Shown in pieces: positions 51,091 to 62,269 of a stretch of 64,000 nt of DNA. Source of the stretch: Gordionus sp. m RMFG-2023 (lineage: Eukaryota; Nematomorpha; Gordioida; Chordodea; Parachordodidae). How positions within the stretch are numbered: position 1 is the stretch's first letter; each line of letters begins with the position of its first letter. Under the pieces are notes generated by a model. The model was not told the origin of the DNA, made no database searches, and was given only the letters and a program-made list of their open reading frames with translations. The DNA lies in contig NC_088777.1 in assembly GCF_954871325.1 (NCBI RefSeq), positions 4,218,509 to 4,282,508 of the forward strand. Reading direction: 5' to 3'. Position numbers and translations under genes: made by a program.

Positions 51091-51490
51091 TTGTTATCTT
51101 TATTATCTGGAACATCTGCTATTATTCACCCTAGTTTCAAATTGAATTGGCCATATATTCATTTGAATGAATCCAATGGGCAACTTGATAGACTAATGGT
51201 AACATTAAATAATACTATTCAAACCCAAAATACCCTAGCCAGATTAAAAACGCCCCTAGTATAGATAAATAATTATACTAATGAAAATTCTCAGGGTGCA
51301 TTTTTTAAATTTAAAATGAATATTTTTTTTTTAAAAATGTATATTAAATTTTATACCGCATATCCGCAAATGCTAATTTTGAACCATTATTTAGTAGGGC
51401 AAAGTTCATACTTTCCGATAGTCGTTCTAGACTTGGGGATGACAGCATAGAAATGTTATTATTATTGTAATGGATAAAAAATATATAAAT
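51091..51490 (+). pseudogene. hAT transposase remnant
   Basis: The 63-codon frame at 51073-51264 contains AIIHPSFKLNW, like the '[LI]-[DH]-P-[RS]-F-K-L' segment of hAT transposases. The plus strand at about 51360-51478 reads FEPLFSRAKFILSDSRSRLG, then DDSIEMLLLL and, after a stop, a W-x-K-N. This is the C-terminal dimerisation block ([ES]-x-L-F-S-x-A...L-S-[DE]-x-R-[ST]-R-L). The spacing between the two pieces is right for the family, but frames change. No TIRs were found with certainty. Confidence 0.6.
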
Positions 51491-51838
51491 AATATATATA
51501 TTTAAAATTATAGTCATATTTATATACCATCGTTTTTTATTTGTGGAAATAGAGATGCGTAGAAAATATTTTTAAAAAACTTAGTTTAGGTTTTTGAGAT
51601 AAATTAACAAGATTTTTTTTTATGATAAGTTTAAATTCCTCAATTTAGAATCTGAATATAAATATTTCTTTAAATTATATAATAACCCAAAAAAATTATA
51701 ATAATTATTAATCTAATCTTATGTATCTTATTTAAACCTTTCCTAGAAAACCCATTTCTTCCAGATAGCAAAATAGAGCATATTTTAAAATTTAAACATG
51801 TAAAAATTTAATATTCCCTTATTTGTTATTGTGAACGA

Positions 51839-51851
51839 CCCCCCCCCCCCC
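51839..51851 (+). repeat. Run of 13 C
   Basis: A homopolymer of 13 cytosines, exceptional in this A+T-rich sequence. It could be biological or an assembly feature. Confidence 0.9.
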
Positions 51852-52571
51852 ATTCCCGATTTCTAATGAACTGTAAGTGATATTTTGGATTCATTTTATT
51901 TTATAAAATAATTTACTGATATTTTAGTATAATGATTAATTAATAAACGCGGTGCAATTTATATATAAAATAATTAATATTGATATTAAATAGAATAATT
52001 ATTAAGCAGGAAGCCCAAAATTAAATAAAAAGCAAAAGATTTAATCATTACTATAATAATAAATAGAACCCAAAGTTTAATAAATTTAAAATAATTTGGC
52101 AATAATTATTCTATCCTTGTAATATTCATATTGGTTCCTTTATCAAATATACAATTAATCATAGTATATATTATATGTATAATTTTTAATTCGATATAAT
52201 AAGGTATGTAATTGTTTTGAATATAATTTTTCAAATATATGAATTATGCTAAATTATCATTGATAACAAACCCAAAACAAATTTATATATCTGTATATTA
52301 TTAAAATACCAGATTATTTTAGTCATCATTTAAAAATTATAGCAGTACATATTAAGATAAGAGGGTGCTTATCATATGTAATTAATATATCAACAGAAAA
52401 AAAACTAACTCATGTAGAAGCTGCCGGCAAGAATATAAAATTTGGTCTCGAGAATTGGTTTTTGTTATTATCAATTTGTAAATATTCTTTAAAAAAATAT
52501 TTATATGAATGCTGGTACTATAAGTAAATATTATAGTTTTTTAATAGATTATAATAAAAGATAAAAAGATG
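51852..52571. other. A+T-rich sequence, nothing recognised
   Basis: Some wording (AAGCCCAAAATTAA, 52010-52030) recalls the small tandem at 19980-20055. Otherwise featureless. Confidence 0.35.
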
Positions 52572-52579
52572 CATTTGAT

Positions 52580-52801
52580 TAGTGTTGTTAAACGGCTCAT
52601 TTTGAGCCGATTTTTTAAAACGGCTAACTCAATATTTTAGCCAGAAAAATATTGCCTAAGTCTCGAGATTTCGATAATATATGCCTAGACCTTTGTTCCT
52701 TCTATGAGCAAAATCTTGAGGCTTGCACAATATTTTCTGGACGAAATATTGAGTTATCCGTTTTTAAAAATCGGCTCAAAACGAGCCATTTAACAACACT
52801 A
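52580..52801. mobile_element. Palindromic hAT MITE with TAGTGTTGTTAAA ends
   Basis: 222 bp. A perfect 8-bp duplication CATTTGAT lies at 52572-52579 and 52802-52809. The element is almost one long inverted repeat: about 95 bp at each end match with a modest number of differences, starting TAGTGTTGTTAAACGGCTC and TAGTGTTGTTAAATGGCTC. Both arms contain GGCTCnTTTTGAGCCG, a small palindrome within the palindrome. No coding sequence. The first 12 bp are also those of the foldback element at 58658-62199. Confidence 0.93.
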
Positions 52802-53107
52802 CATTTGATGGTCAAACAAATATAATTTTGAAAAAGAGACGAAGATCAATAATTTTCCTAATTATTAATGACTTTTAACATTTCTTTCTTTTTTTCTTCC
52901 TAAATTACTTTATTAGCCCTATTAAAAAAGGGTTATCAATGTATATCCTCTAAGAATACATCTAAATGCAACCCATCTCTGTATTTTTTTAAATTTATAT
53001 TAGATCTCGATATTTATTAGGAATAAAGTTTTCTAAATGGTAATTTATAGCAGTGAGGCCAACGAATTTATTTTTTTAAGAACTTCTGTCTTTTCGATGG
53101 CAAAAAA

Positions 53108-53650
53108 ATGAGAAGTGTGGCTTTGTTGCAAAACGAGACAAGAATCCCAGGTCGGTGGGATACCGTTAGTCTATGGGAGGGATGTACCATCAATGCGTAT
53201 ACGTTTTTATTTGAAAAGCCCATTGTTTCGAGGGTGGATGAAATATTAATTTTTTTGAGGGCAGCTAGGAGAAGGTTGTTAATAAAGTTAAGATATGATT
53301 TTCAACACCGTGAAGGCAATTAATTCAATGGGATAACCACAATCGATGAAAATGGAGGGTACAACTACATTACAGCCAAAGCGAAGAGCTATGTATATGT
53401 GCAGTTGTTCGCCAGTCATGAGGAGGCCGAGATGGAATTGGTGATTACTTCCAACCATTTATAGCCTGAGTTTGCATTTATTAATGTTAATGGGATGATT
53501 TTCAAAGGGTCTGTTCGAAATGAGGTATTCAACGGAATAGGCGATCAAAGAAGAATTCCATCTTTTTGAACGCTAGTGGTTGGCTTGACGACAGAGAATG
53601 GGCAAATTATTGTTTCAAAAGATTAAAGCCAGAGATAAATCAGTATCTAT
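53108..53650 (+). other. Coding-like tract, broken, family not recognised
   Basis: A clearly less A+T-rich block whose main plus-strand frame has protein-like codon use (many A, E, R, G and V codons) over about 180 codons, starting with ATG 53108. It is interrupted several times. Short readable parts include RRRLLIKLRYDFQHREGN and AKSYVYVQLFASHEEAEMEL, suggesting a soluble alpha/beta protein. No domain family was recognised. The composition differs sharply from the surroundings, so it may be a fossil of foreign (possibly viral) origin or an old host pseudogene. Less A+T-rich text continues weakly to about 53800. Confidence 0.45.
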
Positions 53651-54489
53651 AAAAGTGGATATATTATTGATGATAACTTAAGCGACTAGACGGTATAAAA
53701 TAAAGGCTGAAAAAGAGAGTTGCAACGGGAATCGGGTACCAATCCAACCTGACTTTCTATGAAGAGCGGCCTGAAACCAGGATGATGGTAAATATTTTAT
53801 GTTCAATATATTTTCAAGGAGACCTTGATTTGTTTTATGAGAAACTAGCAAATCTCTTTATTTATTGATCGGTGCAGATCATAGGGTGAGGATTTTTAAA
53901 TTCAATATTTCAAAAATTCTTAAAAAACTAAACTCCTAAATTCTTATAACTCATTATAAACAAACATATAAATTATTTTATATTGTTATACCGTTATGCT
54001 GAAATATGTATTGTTTATAGGCTAAATTAATTAGTTATTCAAAATTATGTTAATTGATAGTATTAAAAAAATTTTGATACGTTTGCTATAGTTTCTTATG
54101 TATATAAATCCAGAACTAAAAATTAATATTATAAAATTGTTTATAGATTTAGTTATAATTTTGTACTTGGTACACTAAATATTTCTGTTGTTCCTAAAGT
54201 CAAGTAAAATATAATATTTTCTTTGGCACTCTTATTATCTATATGAGTTACTAACTTATAGTTGTTATTTAACAGCTTTTCGATGTTAAAATATAAAGTA
54301 ATGGAATCATTTATTCCACTACTACTAATAAATTTTTAACAATTATCATGAGTGGAATTAAGGATATTATATATATATTAATAATAAAGGTCATGGTTGT
54401 TTTTTTTAAATCTTAAGAATAATATATTTATATATAAAATTTTATTAATTATTTAATTATATTTATAAAGTTAATTTAATTGTATAGAA

Positions 54490-54670
54490 CAGGCAAAATA
54501 TGATCATACCTAAAGAAATTATTAGTGTGCCATTTATAAAGTCTGAATTTGATTTTTAAATAAAATCTATTATAAATTCTGCTTTAAATAATTCAATTTA
54601 TTTCACAAATAAATTCATATTCTATCAAATAGTATATTACCTAGTTGCTCTGATACCACACCTTTTCAAT
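54490..54670 (+). repeat. Dispersed repeat family A, copy 4
   Basis: Shares 'atgatcatacct', 'attagtgtgccat' and 'ttacctagtt' with copy 1 at 21090-21300, in order. Confidence 0.5.
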
Positions 54671-55000
54671 TCAATAAAAAATATATAAAGGTGATGATAG
54701 AAAATTTCTGTAAATATTGAGAAATAGTTACTCATGCGAAACAAAACATATTTAGAAAATAGAAAATTAAGATAAATATCTATACTTCCGCATAAAAAAT
54801 TAACAGATATATCATAACGATTATTAAGATGGTCATTACTATTAGTAAATTACGATTATGAATAACAACTTCTTGGAACGAAAAACTTACTTTACATAGT
54901 GACTAATTTTATAAAATACCACTTGAATTCAAATAACGATGTGGTATGTAGCAAAACCCAAACACTCAATTTAGAAGCCTTAGTAATTGTTTTTTTTAAA

Positions 55001-55060
55001 TATTATTCAGAATCAGTAAATATTTTTCAGAATCAGTAAATATTTTTCAGAATCAGTAAA
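55001..55060. repeat. 20-bp tandem repeat
   Basis: Three copies of TATTTTTCAGAATCAGTAAA (the first slightly different). Confidence 0.9.
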
Positions 55061-55978
55061 TATTTCTTCTTAGAGTTTAAATATATAATTTTGTAATTGA
55101 TTAGTTTTATTTATTATTATAAGAGTTGCTAAAAGCAAATTTTTAAATGAATTTAGATACAGATACTTTATTTAAAAAGGTATTTAGATTTAAATACATT
55201 GTCTAAAAACGTATATAGATTCATACAAATACAAATGTATCTAGATACAGATATAATTGTTATCATAAACATGTAAGATGTGCATAATGCTTTGTTTAGA
55301 ATTTTATTGTATTCAAATTTTGACGTGAGCTAAGAAAAATGTGTAATAAACTGATATCACATCCATCTATACACCAAATATTTAATTAAATAATAAATAA
55401 TAATTGTCAAATTTTAGCAATATATATACAAATATAATTGTTACATTAACAATACATATATAAAATATATAATTATATGATAATATACGATAATTGTTGG
55501 ATTATAATAATAAAATATTCTCAAGTTTTTATCATAGGCATTCTCGTTTATCTGAAAAAACATTTTTTGCCACGCTTAAATGTTTTCCGGGACATTTAAA
55601 GGCAGAGTGTTTAATGTAGCAACTTTATAATTGGGATTATCGATAAATATATTAAAGGCCCGACCCACATATTCTAAAAAATTATTTTCAATTTTTTTTC
55701 AAAACTAATAAAAATATATCATCTAAGGGGTGCCCCAAAAAATGCTGATATTAAATTTTTTGATTTCTTTTCAGAGATTGTCTATAAATATTGATCTGAA
55801 AAGGGTATCTAGATAGAGATGTTACATTTTTATAACTAGATATATAGTATTAACAACTTTGATTATTATTATAAAAAAATAAGTGCATTATTTTTTTTTT
55901 GTTATCTAAAAAAATTATTTTACCCTTTATTTATAAAATAAAAAAATTAGAAAAATGTTCTTTATAAAAATGTAGGAG

Positions 55979-56123
55979 AACATTTAAAACTGTAGTGGAT
56001 TTTTTCGTAAAATTTAAATTGGTGGAGATTTGCCGGAAAGAGTTTTGTTTGGGACAACTGAGGGATCCTTCTACCAATGGAGGAGATCTGGCAGTCTTGA
56101 TTATGAAATTTTATAAACCGTAA
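55979..56123 (+). other. Short coding-like island
   Basis: A plus-strand frame of about 47 codons with balanced residues (includes EICRKEFCLGQLRDPSTNGG) ends at TAA 56121-56123. It is less A+T-rich than the region. It has no start codon and no recognised family. Possibly a small exon or an element scrap. Confidence 0.25.
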
Positions 56124-56251
56124 CACTATATATCTAATTCAAAAATTTACTAGGCAAAAATAAGCTTTGGGCAAAAAGAGACTATTACTAGGAATATCAG
56201 CTTGTTTCTATAAAAGGCATTAAAATGATTATTAAAACAAAATGATCATTG

Positions 56252-56687
56252 TACCCCAATGATAAAACGTAATTTAAGTATTATTTTTTTAATTTACTAA
56301 ATTTTTTACATTTACATAGTATTTAATAAAATAAAAAAAACAAGGGTCATAGGGTTAGTTATATTAGTAATTGTTTTGCTTAATTTCAATGAAACTATAA
56401 ATAAGCTCTTGCATAATTGTGGTAATATATAGAAAGGGAAAAATTCCTATTAATCCTTTTGGGTTAAGGAATACCCCAATGATAAAACGTAATTTAAGTA
56501 TTATTTTTTTAATTTACTAAATTTTTTACATTTACATAGTATTTAATAAAATAAAAAAAACAAGGGTCATAGGGTTAGTTATATTAGTAATTGTTTTGCT
56601 TAATTTCAATGAAACTATAAATAAGCTCTTGCATAATTGTGGTAATATATAGAAAGGGAAAAATTCCTATTAATCATTTTGGGTTAA
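56252..56687. repeat. 220-bp tandem duplication
   Basis: The segment 56252-56471 is repeated directly at 56472-56687 with almost no change (one C to A difference near the end was noticed). A recent local duplication of non-coding sequence. Confidence 0.93.
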
Positions 56688-58149
56688 TATATTCTTGGAA
56701 ATAAATTTTCGATGATATTCTAGGAAAACTTTCGGCTAGATATTCACGGTAATGCAATTCCTGTAAATTCTTATTATCATATAACTGTAATTACTTACAG
56801 GATTCATTGAGTTCTGTAAAAACAAATATACAGTTTTTTTATGATTAAACAATAAAGTATAGATAAGATTTTATATTCAAGTCTAACAATCATATTCCAG
56901 TTTATAGTCGACTCTTGAAAACTTGCATTCATGAACATTTAACCTTTCTTACTCATTTTGAAGATTAACATATTAATAAAATTTCTTATATAATATTTTG
57001 ATAAAAGAGAAAATAGTTTTTTTTCATCACATAAACGTTCTATAATCTCAACTATGCCATATTATGGTTAATTATAATTAATAATTTACCTGGAATAAAT
57101 TCTGAGCGTGCCAGAAATACTATATAATTTGAAAATTAAACTAAATTTAAAAAAATAAATATATTACAAATTGAATCTACACATTTTAATAAGAGCCTAA
57201 TGTTAATTTTATAATATATAATTATAAGGTTTATCTTAAGTTTATTGTTATCAAATTACATCAAATAATACCTTGTAAGATGTATTATATCAAACATTAA
57301 TATCTTCATTTTAAGGCTGTTAAATAAGTGATAAAGTTGATTTAAAATTTTATTTTATTTTACATTTTTCTGCGAATTATTTTTAGTTTATATTAACGTT
57401 TTATTTTATCGTATTAACGATTTATTTTATCGTTGCAATTTATGTTTGTTTCTAACTTTAAAATCAATTTTTTTGACAATTGATATACTTTTTGATATTA
57501 AGTAAAATTCAATTTTAAACGAACATTTTATTTTTATTTTTATATAAGTGGTTATTTTATGATTTATTTATTTTTAAAAAAAAATGTAAAAGGAACATTT
57601 TTTATTGTTAAAAGAAAAAGTTAATTTTAATATGAATAATCAAAATGTAATTGTAATATATAAAGAATAAAAAGGATATGCTAATTCTTCAAAACCTATT
57701 CTATCTATTTAAGATTATGATATACTTTAATTTTAAAAAATATTTTTATAGAATGTTTAATAAATTTTTTTGACATTAAAAAATTTAGTCGATCACAAAA
57801 CAATTTATTTTTTATTTGAATATTCGATAGGGGATATGTGTAGTTAATTATATCAAGGCATGATATCAAATATTAATCATTAAACATTATTTTAAAATTA
57901 TGTCAAATCAGTTGTTGGGGTGAAATATCAGTTATTTTTGAAAATTGAAAAAAATATCAAAATTGATTATTTAAGTGGCCTTATATAGATATTTCATTTC
58001 AACTCTAAAATGATTAATTCAGTGTGGCACAATTCAAATTAAAATATTATCGAGATCTATTACGAAATTAGATTTATATATATTAAAAATACTATCATAA
58101 CTATTAGTATCCTGAAATCTTAAAACTCCTTTTAATTGATAAATATATT
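56688..58149. other. A+T-rich sequence, nothing recognised
   Basis: No element ends or coding frame were found. Confidence 0.4.
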
Positions 58150-58640
58150 TTATATTTTACTTGTGGGTATATCTTCTTGTTCTATATTAAAAACGGATAA
58201 TAAATATTATTGATTTTTTCAATGTGTTTTATTAAAATATTGGATAGCGTTTTAATTTTATCCTTAATACTAAGGAAATAGTTTAGTATATAACATAATT
58301 TATTATGGCTAATTTTACTTATGTTAAGAATAAGTGTCTCATTTGTCCATCCTATTCCTAGTATTTTCAATTATAATATTGTTAATTATATAACCTTTAA
58401 TAATATACTTATTCCGATCCACAAATTTGTACCTTAAAGATATTTGTAAACAAGAAATATTTAGATAAATATTTTTTTAGTATACATGAGGTTAGATAAT
58501 GTACTTTCGATGTAATAGTCCATATAATTTATATAGCCATAAAAAATTTATTTATGAATCATATTAAATGATATTTATTTACCATAAAAATATGCAGCAG
58601 TCAAGTCCTCTTTTACTATAACTATAAAATATTGCGTAAA
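58150..58640 (+). repeat. Dispersed repeat family B, copy 5
   Basis: Contains TACTTATTCCGATCCACAAA and 'cgatgtaatagtcca', plus the distal block 'gcagcagtcaagtc...ctataactataaaa' shared with copy 2. The foldback element begins 18 bp after the recognisable end. Confidence 0.6.
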
Positions 58641-58657
58641 TATGGTATACAATAATC

Positions 58658-59135
58658 TAGTGTTGTTAAAACGCCGCGAGTCGCGTCCCCGACCCAAAGC
58701 TCGGGTAATTTTATTCGACTCCGACTCAATGTTTGAGTCGTTTTTTTCGACTTCGACCAGAGTTCAAGCCGAAAAAAACGACTTCGACCCAAAATATGGG
58801 TCGTTTTTTTCGACTCCGACCCAAGTCCAAGCCGAAAAAAACGACCTCAACCCAAAATATGGGTCGTTTTTTACGACTCCGATTCAAAATTTGGGTTGTA
58901 TTTTTCGACTCAAACTTGAAATTTGGGTCGTATTTTTCGACTCGAACTTGAAGTTTAGATCGTATTTTTCGACTCCAACTCAAAGTTTGGGTCGTTTTTC
59001 TGACTCAGACTCAAACATCGGGTCGTTTTATTCAATCCGACCCAAAATATGGATCGTTTTTTTTAAAGACGACTTAAAGTTAGGGTTGCTTTTTTTCACC
59101 CATAACCCAAAATCTAGATCATTTTTTTCGACCAA
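58658..59135 (+). repeat. Foldback left end with GTCG-rich subterminal repeats
   Basis: A rapid alternation of GGGTCGTTTTTTTCGACT and CGACCCAAA words, each unit itself partly palindromic, about 30 bp apart. The matching inverted block is 61715-62199. The G/C bases are concentrated in CpG-containing GTCG/CGAC words. Confidence 0.85.
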
Positions 59136-59229
59136 AAGTCAAATAACATTTAATATATATTAATATTATATGCGGGAAAGTTACTTAAAGCTTCTTTAAA
59201 TTATAATGCTCTGATTAACTATTCATCAT

Positions 59230-60366
59230 AGTTATATTTTCAAATTTTTAAGTGAAGATGTACCATAGAAAAGTGCCATTTGTCATGATGGTTATTTTTG
59301 AACTTTTTTAAATGAAATAGATAAAAATATATATTGTATACATGTTAAATCAAAATTTCAGTGATGATGTACCATAGATAAGTGGTAATTGTCATAATCG
59401 CTATTTTTGAACTTTTTTGAGTTTTTTTAAAGCAAATTGCTAAAAATATATATTCTAAACATGTTAAATTAAAAATTCAATGAGGATGTATCATAGATAG
59501 GTGACAATTGTCATAATCGCTATTTTTTAACTTTTTCAAATTTTTTTAAAGGAAATAACTAAAAATATATATTCTAAACATGTTAAATTAAAAATTCAAT
59601 GAGGATGTATCATAGATAGGTGACAATTGTCATAATCGCTATTTTTGAACTTTTTCAAATTTTTTTAAAGGAAATAGCTAAAAATATATATTCTAAACAT
59701 GTTAAATTAAAAATTCAGTGAGGATGTATCATAGATAGGTGACAATTGTCATAATCGCTATTTTTGAACTTTTTCAAATTTTTTTTAAAGGAAATATCTA
59801 AAAATATATATTAAAAACATGTTAAATTAAAAATTCAATGAGGATGTATCATAGATAGGTGACAATTGTCATAATCGCTATTTTTGAACTTTTTCAAATT
59901 TTTTTAAAGGAAATAGCTAAAAATATATATTGTAAACATGTTAAATTAAAAATTCAGTGAGGATGTATCATAGATAGGTGACAATTGTCATAATCGCTAT
60001 TTTTGAACTTTTTCAAATTTTTTTAAAGGAAATATCTAAAAATATACATTCTAAAAATGTTAAATTAAAAATTCTGTGAGGATGTATCATAGATAGGTGA
60101 CAATTGTCATAATCGCTATTTTTGAACTTTTTCAAATTTTTTTAAAGGAAATATCTAAAAACATATATTCTAAACATGTTAAATTAAAAATTCAGTGAGG
60201 ATGTATCATAGATAAATGACAATGGTCATAATCGCTATTTTTGAACTTTTTCAAATTTTTTTAAAGGAAATAGCTAAAAATATATATTCTAAACATGTTA
60301 AATTAAAAATTCAGTGAAGATGTATCATAGATAGGTGACAATTGTCATAATCGCTATTTTTGAACT
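59230..60366 (+). repeat. Foldback left arm: ten ~120-bp tandem units
   Basis: Units carry AATTCAGTGAGGATGTATCA, then ATAGATAGGTGACAATTGTC, then ATAATCGCTATTTTTGAACT, with the core at about 59278, 59380, 59502, 59621, 59741, 59860, 59980, 60100, 60217 and 60336. Inner units are nearly identical; the two outermost are diverged. Most contain the 10-bp palindrome GACAATTGTC. Confidence 0.92.
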
Positions 60367-60494
60367 ATTTTTTCGACCAAAAGTCAAATAACATTTAGTA
60401 TATATTATTATTATAGGCGGGAAAGTTACTTAAAGCTTCTTTAAATTATAATGCTATGATTAACTATTCATCATAGTTATATTTTAAAATTTTT

Positions 60495-61590
60495 GCGATT
60501 ATGACAATTGTCACCTATATATGGTACATCCTCACTGAATTTTAAATTTAACATGTTAAAAATATATATTTTTAGATATTTCCTTTAAAAAAATTTGAAA
60601 AAGTTCAAAAATAGCGATTATGACATTTGTCACCTATCTATGATACATCCTTACTGGATTTTTAATTTAACATGTTTAGAATATATATTTTTAGATATTT
60701 CCTTTAAAAAAATTTGAAAAAGTTCAAAAATAGCGATTATGACAATTGTCACCTATATATGATACATCCTCACTGAATTTTTAATTTAACATGTTTAGAA
60801 TATATATTTTTAGCAATTTGCTTTAAAAAAACTCAAAAAAGGTCAAAAATAGCGATTATGACAATTGTCACCTATCTATGATACATCCTCATTGAATTTT
60901 TAATTTAACATGTTTAGAATATATTTTTTTAGATATTTCCTTTAAAAAAATTTGAAAAAGTTTAAAAATAGTGATTATGACAATTGTCACCTATATATGA
61001 TACATCCTCACTGAATTTTTAATTTAACATGTTTAGAATATATATTTTTAGCTATTTGCTTTAAAAAAATTGAAAAAAGTTCAAAAATAACGATTAAGAC
61101 AATTGTCACCTTTCTATGATACATCCTCACTGAATTTTTAATTTAACATGTTTAGAATATATAATTTTAGCTATTTCCTTTAAAAAAATTTGAAAAAGTT
61201 CAAAAATAGCGATTATGACATTTGTCACCTATATATGATACATCCTCACTGAATTTTTAATTTAACATGTTTAGAATATATATTTTTAGATATTTCCTTT
61301 AAAAAAATTTGAAAAAGTTCAAAAATAGCGATTATGACAATTGTCACCTATCTATGATACATCCTCACTGAATTTTTAATTTAACATGTTTAGAATATAT
61401 ATTTTTAGCAATTTGCTTTAAAAAAACTCAAAAAAGTTCAAAAATAGCGATTATGACAATTACCACTTATCTATGGTACATCATCACTGAAATTTTGATT
61501 TAACATGTCTACAATATATATTTTTATCTATTTCATTTAAAAAAGTTCAAAAATAACCATCATGACAAATGGCACTTTTCTATGGTACAT
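60495..61590 (-). repeat. Foldback right arm: ten inverted ~120-bp units
   Basis: The same units in opposite orientation, with GCGATTATGACAATTGTCAC cores at about 60497, 60616, 60736, 60855, 60975, 61092, 61210, 61329, 61447 and 61555. The two outermost units carry the same variants as the outermost units of the left arm (for example ACAAATGGCACTT against its complement), so the arms are mirror copies, not independently amplified arrays. Confidence 0.92.
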
Positions 61591-62269
61591 CTTCACTTAA
61601 AAATTTTAAAATATAACTATGATGAATAGTTAATCAGAGCATTATAATTTAAAGAAGCTTTAAGTAACTTTCCCGCCTATGATATTAATATATACTAAAT
61701 GTTATTTGACTTTTGGTCGAAAAAAATGATCTAGATATTGGGTTAGGGGTGAAAAAAAGCAACCCTAACTTTAAGTCGTCTATAAAAAAAACGATCCATA
61801 TTTTGGGTCGGATTGAATAAAAGGACCCGATGTTTGAGTCTGAGTCAGAAAAACGACCCAAACTTTGAGTTGGAGTCGAAAAATACGATCTAAACTTCAA
61901 GTTTGAGTCGAAAAATACGACCCAAATTTCAAGTTTGAGTCGAAAAATACAACCAAATTTTGAGTCGGAGTCGTAAAAAACGACCCATATTTTGGGTCGA
62001 GGTCGTTTTTTTCGGCTTGGACTTGGGTCGGAGTCGAAAAAAGCGACCCATATTTTGGGTCGAAGTCGTTTTTTTCGGCTTGAACTCGGGTCGAAGTCGT
62101 AAAAAACGACCAATACTTTGAGTTGGAGTCGAAAAAAATGACCTAAAATTTGAGTGAGCTCTGTTCGAGCCGACTCGGCTAAGCCGATTAACAACACTAT
62201 ATATATGTTATATTATTTTATACCATTAAAGATATAATTTTTACTTTCAAAAATATGTTATTGGAATTA

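Larger units (their letters stand above)
53800..55978. other. A+T-rich stretch with small repeats
   Basis: Holds a family A copy (54490-54670) and a 20-bp tandem (55001-55060). A patch at 55150-55260 rich in GATAC/GTATC words recalls the subterminal arrays of the 34183-36279 hAT and may be a decayed solo end. No gene is seen. Confidence 0.4.
58658..62199. mobile_element. Foldback element, 3.5 kb, with hAT-like ends
   Basis: Nearly the whole element is one long inverted repeat. From outside in, each arm has: a TAGTGTTGTTAA end; about 480 bp of GTCG/CGAC-rich subterminal repeats (58658-59135 and 61715-62199); a ~125-bp spacer (59130-59255 and 61600-61720); and ten ~120-bp tandem units (about 59230-60366, and inverted 60495-61590). 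The centre (60367-60494) is a third spacer copy in plus orientation. Apparent reading frames across the ends (such as 173 codons at 58642-59163 and 170 codons at 61685-62197) are translations of the subterminal repeats, not genes. No transposase is present. The flanking 8-mers CAATAATC and TATATATG do not match, so the target duplication is lost or never existed. Confidence 0.92.

Noticed and set aside
58642-59163. 173-codon frame (and the 72- and 85-codon overlapping frames; also 170 codons at 61685-62197)
   Set aside because: These are translations of the GTCG-rich subterminal repeats of the foldback element. The frames exist on both strands and repeat the same words.
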